In this document: positions 36,299-46,579 of the stretch, in pieces
How the letters are laid out: every line of letters starts with the position of its first letter
Position numbering within the stretch: the first letter of the stretch is position 1
DNA from: Paenibacillus sp. PvR098
Lineage (GTDB): Bacteria > Bacillota > Bacilli > Paenibacillales > NBRC-103111
DNA: 64,000 nucleotides
Direction: 5' to 3'
Assembly: GCF_017833255.1 (NCBI RefSeq)
Contig: NZ_JAFIBU010000001.1
Location: 2,697,001-2,761,000 of the forward strand
The notes under the pieces: generated by a model
The model's input: only the letters and a program-made list of their open reading frames with translations
What the model was told of the DNA's origin: nothing
The model's database searches: none
Position numbers and translations under genes: made by a program

Positions 36299-39196
36299 TT
36301 GCATAACAGAAACTTTTTAATCTCAAGTTCATTCCTTGGTTTGATGCTGCTGTTTACATTAGCTTACTTGGGTAACTTTGTTAACCTGTCTCTCTTTTAT
36401 GGAGTCGACTTTTTGTTTGGAAGTATCTTTATCTTGATTCTATTGAAATGGTATGGATTGAAGTGGGCGCTGATCGGATCGGTCATTGCCAGCAGTTATA
36501 CTTTCCTTTTGTGGAATCACCCGTACGCCATGATTGTTTTTATCTGCGAAACGATATTCATTGGCGTTCTATATCGGCAAAAAACAAGCAATCTTGTTCT
36601 ATTAGTCGCTTTGTTTTGGGTTTTTCTCGGTATGCCGATGGTTTGGTTATCGTATCATTATGTATTGGATATGAACGCCACCGCCACTTTAACGGTGATG
36701 CTCAAGGATGCGGTTAACGGTATTTTTAATGCATTAATCGCAAGCCTGATTCTTACTTTTTGGCCAACTCCCAATGGGTCTGGGCTTCATTCGAAAAAGG
36801 CTTCCATTTCTTTTTATGATACCCTCTTTAATATCTTCGTCGCCTTAATCATTTTCCCCATACTGCTGATTACCGTCATGGTTGGTCAAGAAAGAGTGAG
36901 TACCATCCATAGCGATATTCAACAAGTGACCGAGGCTCAATCTGAAATCATTCTAAACGACATCAGTCATTGGAGAAATCACCATCTTCATGCGGTAGAA
37001 CAATTATCCACATTGGCTTCTGTAACAGATCTGGAGGATGTCGGCAATCTACAACTGCTTACGACTCATTTTACCCGTCAATTCCCAGATTTTCATAATA
37101 TGTATATTGCTGATGCTAAAGGGACAACGATTGCTATTGAGCCCTTATATAATCAAGACGGAGACTCTACTTTAGGCTTGAATTTCTCAGATCGACCTTA
37201 CTTTCAACAATTGATAGAGAAGACACGGCCCGTCATATCCGGTGTATTTTGGGAAAGGGGAGCCGTTTCGGAACCCATCGTGAATATAAGCGTTCCCATC
37301 CTGATCGAACACCAATTCCAGGGCGCTGCCGTAGGAGCTCTAAACCTTAATTATATCAATGAAAAAATCAAAACCATGACTGGGCAAACGAACCTTCACG
37401 TCACCATCCTGGATCACCACCAGAACGTCATAACAAGCACACGCCCTGCTGCTGTCGTGTTGACGCCATACAATTGGCAGCAGGGCGGGGAAATACGTTC
37501 TTTGACAAGTGATTTATATCATTGGTTCCCAGAAGAAATAAAAAATCCAATGCATCGTTGGGAAAAATCTTCGTATGTCAAGATTATGAAGATGAAAGAG
37601 CATGCCGAATGGACTATCATCGTGGAGTCTCCCATGGCCCTCTACAGGGATAGTTTGTATGTCTTTTATAACAAGATTCTAGCTATCCTGCTGCTTTTCG
37701 GACTGGTTGCTATTTTTACATCAACCATCATTAGCCGCTCGATTGTAAACCCTATTACTCAGTTAGCAGATACCACAACGGACTTACCTGACAAGATCAT
37801 GGGAAAAAACTCGGTTCATTGGCCGGTTAGTTTCATGTCAGAAATTGTTATTCTAATTCACAATTTTAAGATGATGGCTGAAAAGCTTCAAAAGATGTTT
37901 CATGAAATTCAGTATTTGGCTTATTACGATAGCTTAACCGCTCTGCCTAACCGTCTTCTCTTTAAGCAGCAGACAGAGGCTATATTAAAACAAACAAAAA
38001 TAGAGGGGCAGACAGCCGCTATTCTATTTTTCGATTTGGATCGGTTTAAGGTCATTAATGATACGCTTGGCCATTCGACCGGTGATCTACTGCTTCAAAA
38101 GGTTGCTGAAAGATTGAGAAATTGCTTTAGACATGATGACGTCCTTTCTCGCATGGGCGGGGACGAATTCACTGCTGTTTTGCCGAACATCACTCGTGAG
38201 CAAACAGCAGAAGTGGCTCGGCGCATTCTGGATGCCGTGTCCCAACCGATCCATATTAAAGGTCATGAATTATTTATTACCGCAAGTATTGGAATCGGCA
38301 TGTACCCGGACGATGGACTGGATCATCAGGCACTTGTTAAGAACGCCGATCAAGCCATGTATTCAGCTAAAGATAAAGGCAAAAACACGTATTCATTCTA
38401 TACGGAAGAAATGGATGAAGCCTCCTCGAATCAAATAATTCTTGAAACCATGATGCATAAAGCATTGGACCAGCAGGAATTTTTGCTTTACTATCAGCCT
38501 AAAATGAACGCGATGTCTGGAGCTTTAACCGGACTGGAGGCTTTGATTCGTTGGCCGCATCCGGAAAAAGGGTGGATTTCCCCGGCAGACTTTATTCCTG
38601 CCGCTGAAGAAACGGGCCTGATCCATCCCATTGGAGAGTGGGTATTGCGCTGCGCCTGCGCCCAAAATAAAGCTTGGCAGGACGCCGGGTATCCGGCGGT
38701 TTCCGTTTCCGTTAATCTGTCTGTAAGACAATTTAGAGAGCAAAGCCTGGTTCATCTCATCTCTGAAGTGCTGCAGGAGACCGGGCTGGATCCACAATAT
38801 CTGGAACTCGAAATCACGGAGAACATCAGCGTTCATAATATGGAATATGTGCTTTCTGTTCTGCATCAAATCAAAAGGTTAGGAGTCAAAATTTCAATAG
38901 ATGATTTCGGGACGGGCTACTCTTCACTTAGCTATCTCAAAAAGTTTCCGATCGATCAGTTGAAAATTGATCAGTCCTTCATTCGGGATATCCAGCATCA
39001 ACGGGAAGACTATGCCATTGTTAAAGCGATTATTTCCATGGCGCACAGTCTCGGGCTTAACGTTGTTGCTGAAGGCGTGGAGACAGAGGGTCAATTCTCT
39101 CTATTACGCAAAATGAATTGTAATGAAATTCAAGGTTTCTTCGTCAGCGAGCCCTTTCCGCCTGAACAGATTGAGAAGGTTTTAACAACAAAATAA
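36299..39196 (+). CDS. Membrane receptor with dCache, HAMP, GGDEF and EAL domains
   Basis: 965 residues. About 1-160 is a five-to-six-helix membrane domain; about 175-470 is a second membrane pair enclosing an extracellular cache-like sensor ([22 protein letters not shown]); then HAMP, a GGDEF domain with intact MGGDEF (620-624), and an EAL domain with intact EALIRW (747), DDFGTG and GVETE. Both catalytic motifs look active, so it can both make and break c-di-GMP. TTG start at 36299 with AGGAG 8 nt before; the only nearby ATG frame stops quickly. Monocistronic. Confidence 0.9.
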   Translation: MHNRNFLISSSFLGLMLLFTLAYLGNFVNLSLFYGVDFLFGSIFILILLKWYGLKWALIGSVIASSYTFLLWNHPYAMIVFICETIFIGVLYRQKTSNLVLLVALFWVFLGMPMVWLSYHYVLDMNATATLTVMLKDAVNGIFNALIASLILTFWPTPNGSGLHSKKASISFYDTLFNIFVALIIFPILLITVMVGQERVSTIHSDIQQVTEAQSEIILNDISHWRNHHLHAVEQLSTLASVTDLEDVGNLQLLTTHFTRQFPDFHNMYIADAKGTTIAIEPLYNQDGDSTLGLNFSDRPYFQQLIEKTRPVISGVFWERGAVSEPIVNISVPILIEHQFQGAAVGALNLNYINEKIKTMTGQTNLHVTILDHHQNVITSTRPAAVVLTPYNWQQGGEIRSLTSDLYHWFPEEIKNPMHRWEKSSYVKIMKMKEHAEWTIIVESPMALYRDSLYVFYNKILAILLLFGLVAIFTSTIISRSIVNPITQLADTTTDLPDKIMGKNSVHWPVSFMSEIVILIHNFKMMAEKLQKMFHEIQYLAYYDSLTALPNRLLFKQQTEAILKQTKIEGQTAAILFFDLDRFKVINDTLGHSTGDLLLQKVAERLRNCFRHDDVLSRMGGDEFTAVLPNITREQTAEVARRILDAVSQPIHIKGHELFITASIGIGMYPDDGLDHQALVKNADQAMYSAKDKGKNTYSFYTEEMDEASSNQIILETMMHKALDQQEFLLYYQPKMNAMSGALTGLEALIRWPHPEKGWISPADFIPAAEETGLIHPIGEWVLRCACAQNKAWQDAGYPAVSVSVNLSVRQFREQSLVHLISEVLQETGLDPQYLELEITENISVHNMEYVLSVLHQIKRLGVKISIDDFGTGYSSLSYLKKFPIDQLKIDQSFIRDIQHQREDYAIVKAIISMAHSLGLNVVAEGVETEGQFSLLRKMNCNEIQGFFVSEPFPPEQIEKVLTTK

Positions 39197-39224
39197 TTTG
39201 AAACGAATTACCGCAAGTAATAAG

Positions 39225-39270
39225 AAAACCCCAAAAATCAGCTTAGAAGGGCTGACTTTTGGGGTTTTAT
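39225..39270. terminator. Bidirectional terminator
   Basis: AAAACCCCAAAA(a)TCAGC pairs with GCTGA(c)TTTTGGGGTTTT, an 8-nt loop between them, separating the convergent GGDEF/EAL and alcohol dehydrogenase genes. Confidence 0.85.
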
Positions 39271-39285
39271 ACCATTATCGTTTTC

Positions 39286-40452
39286 TTAGAAGTTCACTTT
39301 CTCGCCTTTAAATGCAGCGATGTAAAGACGCTTCATATCTTCCGCAGTCACATCCCGCGGGTTGGAAGGCGTGCAAGGATCATGAATTGCATTGGCTGAC
39401 ATAGAGTCCAGATGCTTCTCGAATTCGGCTTCATTGACGCCAAACTCCTTCAGCGTTAACGGAAGCCCCATTTTTTTGTTAAGGCCCTGAAGCAACTCGG
39501 TTAAGGAATCCACCAGCTCGTCATCGCTGTTTCCGCTTAATCCAAGCATTCTTGCAATATCGGCAAAACGGGAAGCATCGGCTTTTTTATTGAAATCAAT
39601 CACGTAAGGCAAGTAAATGGCATTGGCGCAGCCATGCGGAATATTCAGGATGGCGCCACTTTTATGAGCCAAGCTGTGTACAATTCCTAGAAAGCCGTTA
39701 GAGAAGGCGATGCCAGCCATAGCTTGAGCATAATGCATGGCCTCTCTTGCTTTTTTGTCACCCGCAAACGATTTTTCAATGTTGTCCACGGACATTTTGA
39801 TGGACTGCATGGCCATGGGGTCAGTAAACGGATTGTTCGCTCTGGACACGTAAGCCTCAATCCCGTGGGTTAAAGCATCCATACCCGTGTAGGCCACAAT
39901 CAGAGGCGGCATGGAATACGTGAGCTCCGGATCTAAAATCGAGATATCCGGAGTGATGTCATAGGTAAACACAGGATATTTCGTCCCTGTTTCATGATCC
40001 GTTATGACGGAGAAAGGCGATACATCCGTCCCGGTACCGCTTGTCGTTGAGACGGCCACAAAACGTGCCTTTTTCCTCAGCTCAGGAATCGGATTAGGAG
40101 CTTTAATTTGATTAAAATTCAGTTCAGGGTATTCGTACATGATCCACATCAGCTTGGCTGCATCGATCGGAGAACCGCCGCCAACAGAAATAATCCAGTC
40201 AGGCTCAAATTCCAGCATCTTTTGGGCGCCTTCTTGAGCGGCTTTGATGGTCGGATCGGGTTCAATCCCTTCAATTAACTGGGTTTCAAAGCCCGCTTCC
40301 CGCAAATAGGATTCGGTTTTTTCGAGATACCCCGATTTCTTAATCGACTGGCCTCCGATAACGATCGTTGCTTTTTTTCCTTTAATTGTCTTCAAAATTT
40401 CTAGGGAACCTTCCCCATAGTATATATCTCTAGGAATGGTATAACGGTTCAT
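39286..40452 (-). CDS. Iron-containing (type III) alcohol dehydrogenase
   Basis: 388 residues. NAD(P)-binding motif VGGGSPIDAAK near 101, TTSGTGTDVSPFSVI, metal ligands in GMDALTHGIEAYVS and HSLAHKSGAILNIPHG. This is the family of butanol, 1,3-propanediol and methanol dehydrogenases; substrate unknown. The start at 40452 follows AAGGAGA. The upstream palindrome at 40581-40595 may be its operator. Transcribed alone. Confidence 0.93.
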   Translation of the reverse strand: MNRYTIPRDIYYGEGSLEILKTIKGKKATIVIGGQSIKKSGYLEKTESYLREAGFETQLIEGIEPDPTIKAAQEGAQKMLEFEPDWIISVGGGSPIDAAKLMWIMYEYPELNFNQIKAPNPIPELRKKARFVAVSTTSGTGTDVSPFSVITDHETGTKYPVFTYDITPDISILDPELTYSMPPLIVAYTGMDALTHGIEAYVSRANNPFTDPMAMQSIKMSVDNIEKSFAGDKKAREAMHYAQAMAGIAFSNGFLGIVHSLAHKSGAILNIPHGCANAIYLPYVIDFNKKADASRFADIARMLGLSGNSDDELVDSLTELLQGLNKKMGLPLTLKEFGVNEAEFEKHLDSMSANAIHDPCTPSNPRDVTAEDMKRLYIAAFKGEKVNF

Positions 40453-40580
40453 TGTGCAATTCTCCTTCGCTTGCGAAATGGTAGGGAAGCTTTAGGGATA
40501 CAAAAATAAAGTTCTTGCTTAGGCTCCCCTCGGAATTTTAAATTTATTTATGACCTGCATGATCAATCATATATAATAAA

Positions 40581-40595
40581 CTTACAAAATGTAAG
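40581..40595. promoter_or_regulatory. Palindrome in the alcohol dehydrogenase promoter region
   Basis: CTTACA-AAA-TGTAAG is a perfect inverted repeat, just upstream of a T/A-rich stretch (TTTATTATATATG on the minus strand) suited for the -10 of the alcohol dehydrogenase gene. A second inverted pair (ATAGTA...TACTAT) lies near 40615-40635. Regulator unknown. Confidence 0.4.
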
Positions 40596-40692
40596 AATGC
40601 ACTTTTTTGTCCGATAGTACCCAAAACCATACTATTGTGCAGGGACAGAGATTGAAAACCGCCGTATTGGATCCCCGGCATTCACGGTCACG

Positions 40693-40769
40693 CTGAAGGT
40701 GTACTGAAAAACAACGGGCCCGCTGCCAGGATTCAGCCTAGGCTCAGGCCGCATTCAGGGAATATTCAG
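40693..40769 (+). promoter_or_regulatory. 11-bp-phased direct-repeat array (OmpR/PhoB-type operator)
   Basis: ATTCAG, GCTCAG, ATTCAG and ATTCAG start at 40731, 40742, 40753 and 40764, exactly 11 bp apart. Upstream, CTGAA (the same word on the other strand) occurs at 40693 and 40704, also 11 bp apart. This is the arrangement bound by OmpR/PhoB-family dimers. It lies directly upstream of the response-regulator gene and covers the -35 region of a GATAAT (-10, 40780) promoter, so autoregulation is likely. Confidence 0.65.
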
Positions 40770-40823
40770 CTTTGTAGCGGATAATTCAATTCATACGGAA
40801 GACTTACACGGGAGGCCATTCGG

Positions 40824-41510
40824 ATGAAAAGCATGAAAGGTATCAAAATACTGCTGGTCGATGACGAACCGCACATCTTGCAATTTCTGGAGCTGGGATT
40901 GACGAATGAAGGTTTCGAGGTCCGAACTGCGCCCGACGGCATGAACGCCGTCAATCTGGCACAAGAGTTCGGACCGCATGTCGTCATATTGGACGTAATG
41001 ATGCCGGGCATGGACGGTTTCGAAGTGTGCCGGCTGCTGAAGAAAAGCGGGAGCAATGTTGCTGTCATTATGTTGACCGCAAAAGACGAAGTGGATGATC
41101 GGGTCAAAGGATTGACCCTGGGAGCGGACGATTATGTTGTCAAACCATTCAGCTTTGAAGAGCTGCTCGCACGCATTGGCGCACGGCTGCGCAATCAATT
41201 TCCTAGCCTCTTCGGCGAAGTAGCGTTCGGCCCCTTTCGGATTGATGACCGCAGAAAAGAGATTATTTATCAGGAGCAAGCGCTGGAGCTCTCTCCAACG
41301 GAATACGAGCTGCTTAAATTTCTGGTGATCAACCACGGCATCGTACTGAGCAAAACGAAAATTTTAGATAAGGTTTGGGGATACGACTTCGGAGGGGAAG
41401 AGAATATCGTCGAGGTATACATTCGTTCCTTGCGGGATAAATTGGCTGACAAAGAGCACCGGTTGATCCGGACGCTCAGGGGTGCCGGTTACCGGGTCGA
41501 TTTGCCATGA
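40824..41510 (+). CDS. OmpR/PhoB-family response regulator
   Basis: 228 residues. Receiver domain with D13/D14, phospho-acceptor D57 (VVILDVMMP), T85 and K107, then a winged-helix DNA-binding domain (LSPTEYELLKFLVINHGIVLS... VYIRSLRDKL). GGGAGG lies 8 nt before the ATG. Its stop overlaps the kinase start (ATGA). The 11-bp-phased array just upstream is its probable own target. The stimulus is unknown. Confidence 0.94.
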   Translation: MKSMKGIKILLVDDEPHILQFLELGLTNEGFEVRTAPDGMNAVNLAQEFGPHVVILDVMMPGMDGFEVCRLLKKSGSNVAVIMLTAKDEVDDRVKGLTLGADDYVVKPFSFEELLARIGARLRNQFPSLFGEVAFGPFRIDDRRKEIIYQEQALELSPTEYELLKFLVINHGIVLSKTKILDKVWGYDFGGEENIVEVYIRSLRDKLADKEHRLIRTLRGAGYRVDLP

Positions 41511-42997
41511 TCAGGAGCCACCTCAAGCCTGTAAAACGGTGGTTGGCTCCCCACTCGCTGCGTTTCCAGCTGCTTACCCGCTCCTTATTCATTTTGGCAG
41601 CCCTTCTCGTGCTGATCGGGGCGCTGCAATATGTGTTAATGAAAAATTTTTTATACCAGAACAAGGCGGAAACGATGACAGCCCAAATGAGGACATTCCC
41701 ACGGGATGTGTTAACCCGGCCCAATCTGCTTTCAGACCGACCGGCCGGAGAAAACGCACCTGGGATGAAGCCTGAACCCAGCCGTTCAAGGGGGCCTGTT
41801 CTGTTCCTTCCAGATACGTCGCTTGCCTATATCGGTCATAACGGAAGCTTTACCGATTTAACCGAGGAGAATGGGGCGCCCTCGCCCCGTTTATCCGATG
41901 AGGAATACCATGCCTTGCAGGAGCAGGATCACCGGGGGCGGACCGCTTACCGGGTTGTACGAAACGAGGAAGGGACCGAGCAGTTGATTGTGTTCCGGCC
42001 CATCGGCGGACAGGATGGCGGAGTGCTTCAAATGGGGACGGCCACGAGTCCGATCCAGGACGTGGTCATGCGGCAGCTTCTGACGTTCGGCGCGCTGGCC
42101 TTTCTTGCTTTAGCAGGCGGCTTGGCGCTCTATTTGCCGGTTCTTCGCCGCACGCTGAATCCGCTTAATAAGATGGTAAGAGCTGTCGAGCGAACGGATG
42201 CCGGAAATTTGGCCGAAAGGTTCCCCACTGGGCAAGGGCAGCTCGAGATCGACCGCTTAGCCGAGTCCTTTAACAGCATGCTTGAGCGGCTGGAAACGTC
42301 CTTCAAGGCTGAACGGGAAGCGAAGGAGCAAATGCGGCGGTTCATTGCCGACGCCTCCCATGAATTGCGTACACCTTTGACGTCCATTCACGGCTTTCTG
42401 GAGGTGCTGCTGCGCGGGGCTGCCGACAGGCCGGAGCAGCTGTATCCCGCCTTGAACAGCATGCACGGAGAATCGAAACGGATCAAGAAGCTCGTAGAGG
42501 ATCTGTTGATGCTGGCCAAGCTCGATCGTTCCCCCCAGCTTCTATTGAAGGAAACACGGCTGGATGGACTGATCCAGGAAATGGAGCCGCAACTGCGGAT
42601 GCTTGCTGGAAGCCGGGCCGTTCGATTCGAACTGACAGCAGGCATCCGCGGGATATACGATTCAGATAAAATCAAACAAGTCATCTTAAACCTGTTTCAC
42701 AATGCAGTTCAGCATACTGACCCGGAGAATGGGGTGATTACGGTCATCTTGTCGTCCAGTCGGAACCAGGCCGAGCTGAAGCTGTGCGATAACGGTCCCG
42801 GTATCACCGAAGAGCACGTTCCCCATGTGTTTGAACGGTTCTACCGCAGCGATGCTTCGCGAACGCGCAAATACGGCGGCGCAGGGCTCGGGCTGTCGAT
42901 CACCAAATCGATTGTGGAAGCCCATAACGGTATCATCGCTGTTGAGAGCAACCCCGGTGAAGGCTGCCTGTTTTCCGTTCGTCTGCCCGCTCTTTGA
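41507..42997 (+). CDS. Membrane sensor histidine kinase
   Basis: 496 residues: membrane helix about 24-46, extracellular domain of about 145 residues, second helix about 190-212, HAMP, HisKA with H285 (ADASHELRTPLTS), and HATPase with N-box (LNLFHNAVQHT), DNGPGI and GAGLGLSI. All catalytic boxes are intact. The 4-nt ATGA overlap with the response-regulator gene implies coupled translation. No target operon is adjacent. Confidence 0.94.
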   Translation: MIRSHLKPVKRWLAPHSLRFQLLTRSLFILAALLVLIGALQYVLMKNFLYQNKAETMTAQMRTFPRDVLTRPNLLSDRPAGENAPGMKPEPSRSRGPVLFLPDTSLAYIGHNGSFTDLTEENGAPSPRLSDEEYHALQEQDHRGRTAYRVVRNEEGTEQLIVFRPIGGQDGGVLQMGTATSPIQDVVMRQLLTFGALAFLALAGGLALYLPVLRRTLNPLNKMVRAVERTDAGNLAERFPTGQGQLEIDRLAESFNSMLERLETSFKAEREAKEQMRRFIADASHELRTPLTSIHGFLEVLLRGAADRPEQLYPALNSMHGESKRIKKLVEDLLMLAKLDRSPQLLLKETRLDGLIQEMEPQLRMLAGSRAVRFELTAGIRGIYDSDKIKQVILNLFHNAVQHTDPENGVITVILSSSRNQAELKLCDNGPGITEEHVPHVFERFYRSDASRTRKYGGAGLGLSITKSIVEAHNGIIAVESNPGEGCLFSVRLPAL

Positions 42998-43033
42998 ACT
43001 ATAGTATTTAGTTATAGGATCTGGTATCAAAAC

Positions 43034-43083
43034 AACCCATCCCACACGGCAGCTCTCTCAAGCATACCGCAGCAGGACGGGTT
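43034..43083. terminator. Possible terminator between convergent kinase and lacI genes
   Basis: AACCCATCC and GGACGGGTT can pair over 9 bp (one G-T) around a 32-nt loop, with weak T tracts on both sides. The long loop keeps confidence low. Confidence 0.4.
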
Positions 43084-43119
43084 ATTTGGTCTCTCACAAT
43101 CGTTTGTACACGGATCGCG

Positions 43120-44130
43120 TTATCTTAACGCTTCCCCGCAGGAACGGCGGACAATGAGCGTCGGTTCCAGCAGTATCGTTTCCAATGCAGAGTCCGTTTT
43201 GTTATTAACTCTGCGGATCAGGCGCTCAGCGGACACCTTACCCATCTCGTAAGCAGGTTGTTCAATGGTTGTCATGGGCGGATCGAGATGCTTTGCCCAT
43301 GCGGTTTCATCGTAGCCCAGCACAGCGATGTCTTTGGGTACCGAAAGCCCCAGCTCCTTCAAGGCATCCAAAATCTCCAGCGTGAGGATGCTGCTCGTGG
43401 CAAATATCGCATCCGGGAGCCCCGTTTCCAATAGCTTTCCGATTTCGGTTTGGCATTCCTCTTTGTTTCGGACGATTTTGATCCAATCCGGTTGGACCGG
43501 CAAACCGTTTTCTTCCATGGCTATTCGGTATCCCTCGATCCGCTCGAGACGTGGACTGATCCCGTTGGGCGGATAAAGAAAAATGGCAATTTTCCGCTTA
43601 TGGAGACGAACGAGATGCTCCACGGCCATGCGCGAGCCTTTGATGTTGTCTACAACGACCGTATCGGCTGTCACGCCCTCCACTTTACGGTTGAGAAACA
43701 CCAACGGGAATTGCTTTTGGGACAAGGTCTGGAATAATGGGTTCAACCCCGTTGTAGGGTTCACGATGATGCCGTCCACCTTGCGTAAGCCGAAGCCCCT
43801 GATATGCTCCTCTTCCGATTCCAGACTGTCACGGGAATTGGCGATCATCAGGTTGTATCCGTAATGTTTGCAAACGTCCTCTATACCCTCCAGTACTTGC
43901 GACCAGAACGGGTTCCGCAGATTCGAGAGTACAAGTCCCATTACGTTTGTCTTCATCGACTTCAAGCCTTTGGCCAGCGCGTTCGGCCGATAATCCAGCT
44001 GTTCAATCGCTTTCAGCACGCGTTCTTTCGTATCTTCTGCAATGTATTGATAGTTTTTATTCAACACGCGCGAAACCGTCGCCTTGGATACCCCTGCCTT
44101 AAGCGCTACATCATCGATGGTTACCTTCAT
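43120..44130 (-). CDS. LacI family repressor of the TRAP/CoA operon
   Basis: About 336 residues starting MKVTIDDVALKAGVSKATVSRV at 44130 (GGGAG 7 nt upstream; the frame is open to 44190). Standard LacI helix-turn-helix and hinge (LDYRPNALAKGL), then a periplasmic-binding-protein-like effector domain. It is the last gene of the operon that starts with dctP at 51871. The four LacI-like half palindromes at 51991-52078 in the operon's promoter are its natural targets. Confidence 0.9.
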   Translation of the reverse strand: MKVTIDDVALKAGVSKATVSRVLNKNYQYIAEDTKERVLKAIEQLDYRPNALAKGLKSMKTNVMGLVLSNLRNPFWSQVLEGIEDVCKHYGYNLMIANSRDSLESEEEHIRGFGLRKVDGIIVNPTTGLNPLFQTLSQKQFPLVFLNRKVEGVTADTVVVDNIKGSRMAVEHLVRLHKRKIAIFLYPPNGISPRLERIEGYRIAMEENGLPVQPDWIKIVRNKEECQTEIGKLLETGLPDAIFATSSILTLEILDALKELGLSVPKDIAVLGYDETAWAKHLDPPMTTIEQPAYEMGKVSAERLIRRVNNKTDSALETILLEPTLIVRRSCGEALR

Positions 44131-44213
44131 CCATATTCTCCCATTCGCAAAAAAAGTTATACCTCTATTGTATAGAATGAAAATCACCACATGTCAATAA
44201 ACGATGGGATTTG

Positions 44214-45053
44214 TCAGGCTAAATTCCAGCGCAGGGCTGCCTGATGGACCTGCTTTGCTCTTTCAATGACCGGTCGGTCTACCATTTTGCCGTCGACCGT
44301 AAAAACACCGAGTCCCTTCGCTTCATTCTCCAGAGCATGGATGACCCGCTTAGCCCAGTCGATTTCCTGCGCAGCCGGTGTATATACTTCAGTGATGACC
44401 GGAATTTGCACGGGATGGACACACATTTGGCCTGTAAATCCTGTTGTTTTCGTCAGCCCGGCGCGGATGCGCAGGCTATCCGAGTTGTTAAAATCAGGAA
44501 ACACGGAATCATAAATGCCCTGGATGCCAGCGGCCCGGGCCAGCGTCACGATACGGGATTTGAAGTAAAGCAGCTCCAAACCGGAATCCGTCAGCGTCAA
44601 ATTCAGATCCACTGCCAAATCAACGGCGCCTAAAGCGACACCGGTGATCAGCGGCGATTCCAGAATGCCCTCCAGGTCGCGAACGCCCACTGCCGTTTCG
44701 ATAAGGACGATCAGCTCCCCCTTGCGGTCCATAAGCTTCCATGCCTGTTCCACTTGGGCCGCACTCTCCGTCTTGGGCAGGAGCATACCCCGAACGAGCG
44801 GGTGTCCCGCCAGACGGGCGTCGTCCTCAAACCACGGCGTGCCTACTTGGTTAACACGGATGAAAATAGGCTTGGGGGGTGCCTTGTCCATAGAATCCAG
44901 CACGTCCCGAATGACGGTGCGGGCTGCCGCTTTTTCATCCGGGTGAACTGCATCCTCAACGTCCCAAATCAGGGCGTCCGCCGTACTTTGGAGGGATTTA
45001 AACAGCCGGTCGGGCCGGTTCCCCGGCGTAAACATCAAAGTTCTATATAACAA
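44214..45053 (-). CDS. HpcH/HpaI/CitE family lyase (malyl-CoA/citramalyl-CoA type)
   Basis: About 279 residues of the CitE-like TIM-barrel family: RTLMFTPGNRPDRL, the Mg-binding IWDVEDAVHPDEK, LLPKTESA, IETAVGV, GAVDLAVDL and FTGQMCVHPVQ. Stand-alone CitE-like proteins cleave or form malyl-CoA, methylmalyl-CoA or citramalyl-CoA. The start is a TTG: 45053 gives an 8-nt spacing from GGGG, while 45062 is too close. Together with the CoA-transferase gene in the operon, a CoA-thioester cleavage step is likely. Confidence 0.88.
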   Translation of the reverse strand: MLYRTLMFTPGNRPDRLFKSLQSTADALIWDVEDAVHPDEKAAARTVIRDVLDSMDKAPPKPIFIRVNQVGTPWFEDDARLAGHPLVRGMLLPKTESAAQVEQAWKLMDRKGELIVLIETAVGVRDLEGILESPLITGVALGAVDLAVDLNLTLTDSGLELLYFKSRIVTLARAAGIQGIYDSVFPDFNNSDSLRIRAGLTKTTGFTGQMCVHPVQIPVITEVYTPAAQEIDWAKRVIHALENEAKGLGVFTVDGKMVDRPVIERAKQVHQAALRWNLA

Positions 45054-45079
45054 AGGTATCAACCCCTATCCATAATGTT

Positions 45080-46558
45080 CTATCCAACGACGAAAGGATC
45101 TCTCATTTTCTCTTCTGTCTCCACCCATACGCTTTTGACCTGCGTGTAGTCCTTCAATACCTCAAGTCCGTTCTCACGGCCATAGCCGCTCGCTTTGTAA
45201 CCGCCGAACGGAGAAGCGTAGTTGGCGTTGCGGAAGGTGTTGACCCATACCGTGCCGCTGCGGATCGCGCGCGCCATCCGGTGTCCGCGGGAAATGTGGT
45301 TCGTCCACACGCCAGCCACCAGACCGTAATCGGAATCGTTGGCGATACGAATGGCTTCCTCCTCTGTATCGAACGGAATAACCGATAATACCGGCCCGAA
45401 GATTTCTTCGCGTGCTACGCGCATGTCGTTGGTGACATTGGTCAGGATGGTCGGTTCAAAGAACAGTCCCTGCTGCAGGTCCGCTGCTTCCGGACGTTTG
45501 CCGCCCAGCAGCACCTCGGCGCCTTCCTGCTTGGCAATATCCACGTAATACGCCACCTTCTCCAGCTGCGAACGGTTAGCAAGCGGGCCGACTTCCGTAT
45601 TCCAGTCGCTCGGATCGCCCAGCTTGATTTGACGGGAGCGTTCTGCCAGCTTGTTCAGAAACTCGTCGTAGATCGAACGCTGAAGCAGCAGTCTGGACCC
45701 GGCGCTGCACGTCTGGCCGCAGGCAGCGTATATCCCTGCCATAACGCCCATGACCGCGTTGTCGAGGTTCGCATCTTCAAACACGATGTTCGGAGATTTG
45801 CCGCCCAGCTCGAGCGTGATCCGCTTAATGTGGTTGCCGGCCAGGGAGGCCAGTGATCGCCCTGTATCGGTCCCGCCGGTGAACGAAATTTTGTCAACGC
45901 CCGGATGCTGAACGAGATAATTGCCGATGCGGCTGCCAGGTCCGGTAACGATGTTGAACACCCCTGCAGGAAACCCTGCTTCCTCTACCAGCTTGGCGAA
46001 TTCCAGGATGGAGCATGGCGTTGTGGAGGAAGGCTTAATCACCATAACGTTCCCTGCAGCCAGTGCAGGTGCCGCTTTCCACGTTGTGAGCAGGAGCGGC
46101 GAATTCCACGGTGTGATTGCTCCGACAACGCCGATCGGTTCCCGCAGCGTATAGTTCAGCACCGACGTTTTGTTGAGCGGAATGACATCTCCGTGAATTT
46201 TATCGGCCATGCCCCCGAAATAGATGTAGTAATCGACCAGTGATTTCAGGTGCGCCGTGGTCTCCCGGATCAGCTTGCCGTTGTCCCGGGTTTCGATTTG
46301 TGCCAGACGGTCGATGTTTTGTTCGATCAGATGCGCTAGACGGATGAGAAGACGTCCTCTTTCGCTATTGGACATTTTGGACCACGGACCTTCGTCGAAC
46401 GCCTTGCGCGCCGCTTGCACGGCCAGATCAATATCCGCTTCCCCGCCGATGGGTACGCTGGCCCAAGCTTCGTTCGTATAAGGATTAATCGATTCGGAGC
46501 GCTCTCCGGACTGCGACTCTAACCACTGCCCGCCGATGTAAAGTTTATACTTTTCCAT
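45080..46558 (-). CDS. NAD(P)-dependent aldehyde dehydrogenase
   Basis: About 492 residues, starting MEKYKLYIGGQW at 46558 (GGGAGG 6 nt upstream). ALDH motifs are complete: ITPWNSPLLLTTWK, FTGGTDTGRSLA, LELGGKSPNIVFEDA, the nucleophile Cys in AACGQTCSAGSR, and EEIFGPVLSVIPF. Within the TRAP operon it may oxidise the aldehyde formed by the zinc alcohol dehydrogenase to the acid that is then activated with CoA. Confidence 0.94.
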   Translation of the reverse strand: MEKYKLYIGGQWLESQSGERSESINPYTNEAWASVPIGGEADIDLAVQAARKAFDEGPWSKMSNSERGRLLIRLAHLIEQNIDRLAQIETRDNGKLIRETTAHLKSLVDYYIYFGGMADKIHGDVIPLNKTSVLNYTLREPIGVVGAITPWNSPLLLTTWKAAPALAAGNVMVIKPSSTTPCSILEFAKLVEEAGFPAGVFNIVTGPGSRIGNYLVQHPGVDKISFTGGTDTGRSLASLAGNHIKRITLELGGKSPNIVFEDANLDNAVMGVMAGIYAACGQTCSAGSRLLLQRSIYDEFLNKLAERSRQIKLGDPSDWNTEVGPLANRSQLEKVAYYVDIAKQEGAEVLLGGKRPEAADLQQGLFFEPTILTNVTNDMRVAREEIFGPVLSVIPFDTEEEAIRIANDSDYGLVAGVWTNHISRGHRMARAIRSGTVWVNTFRNANYASPFGGYKASGYGRENGLEVLKDYTQVKSVWVETEEKMRDPFVVG

Positions 46559-46579
46559 AGTCATCCTCCCGGTTATACG

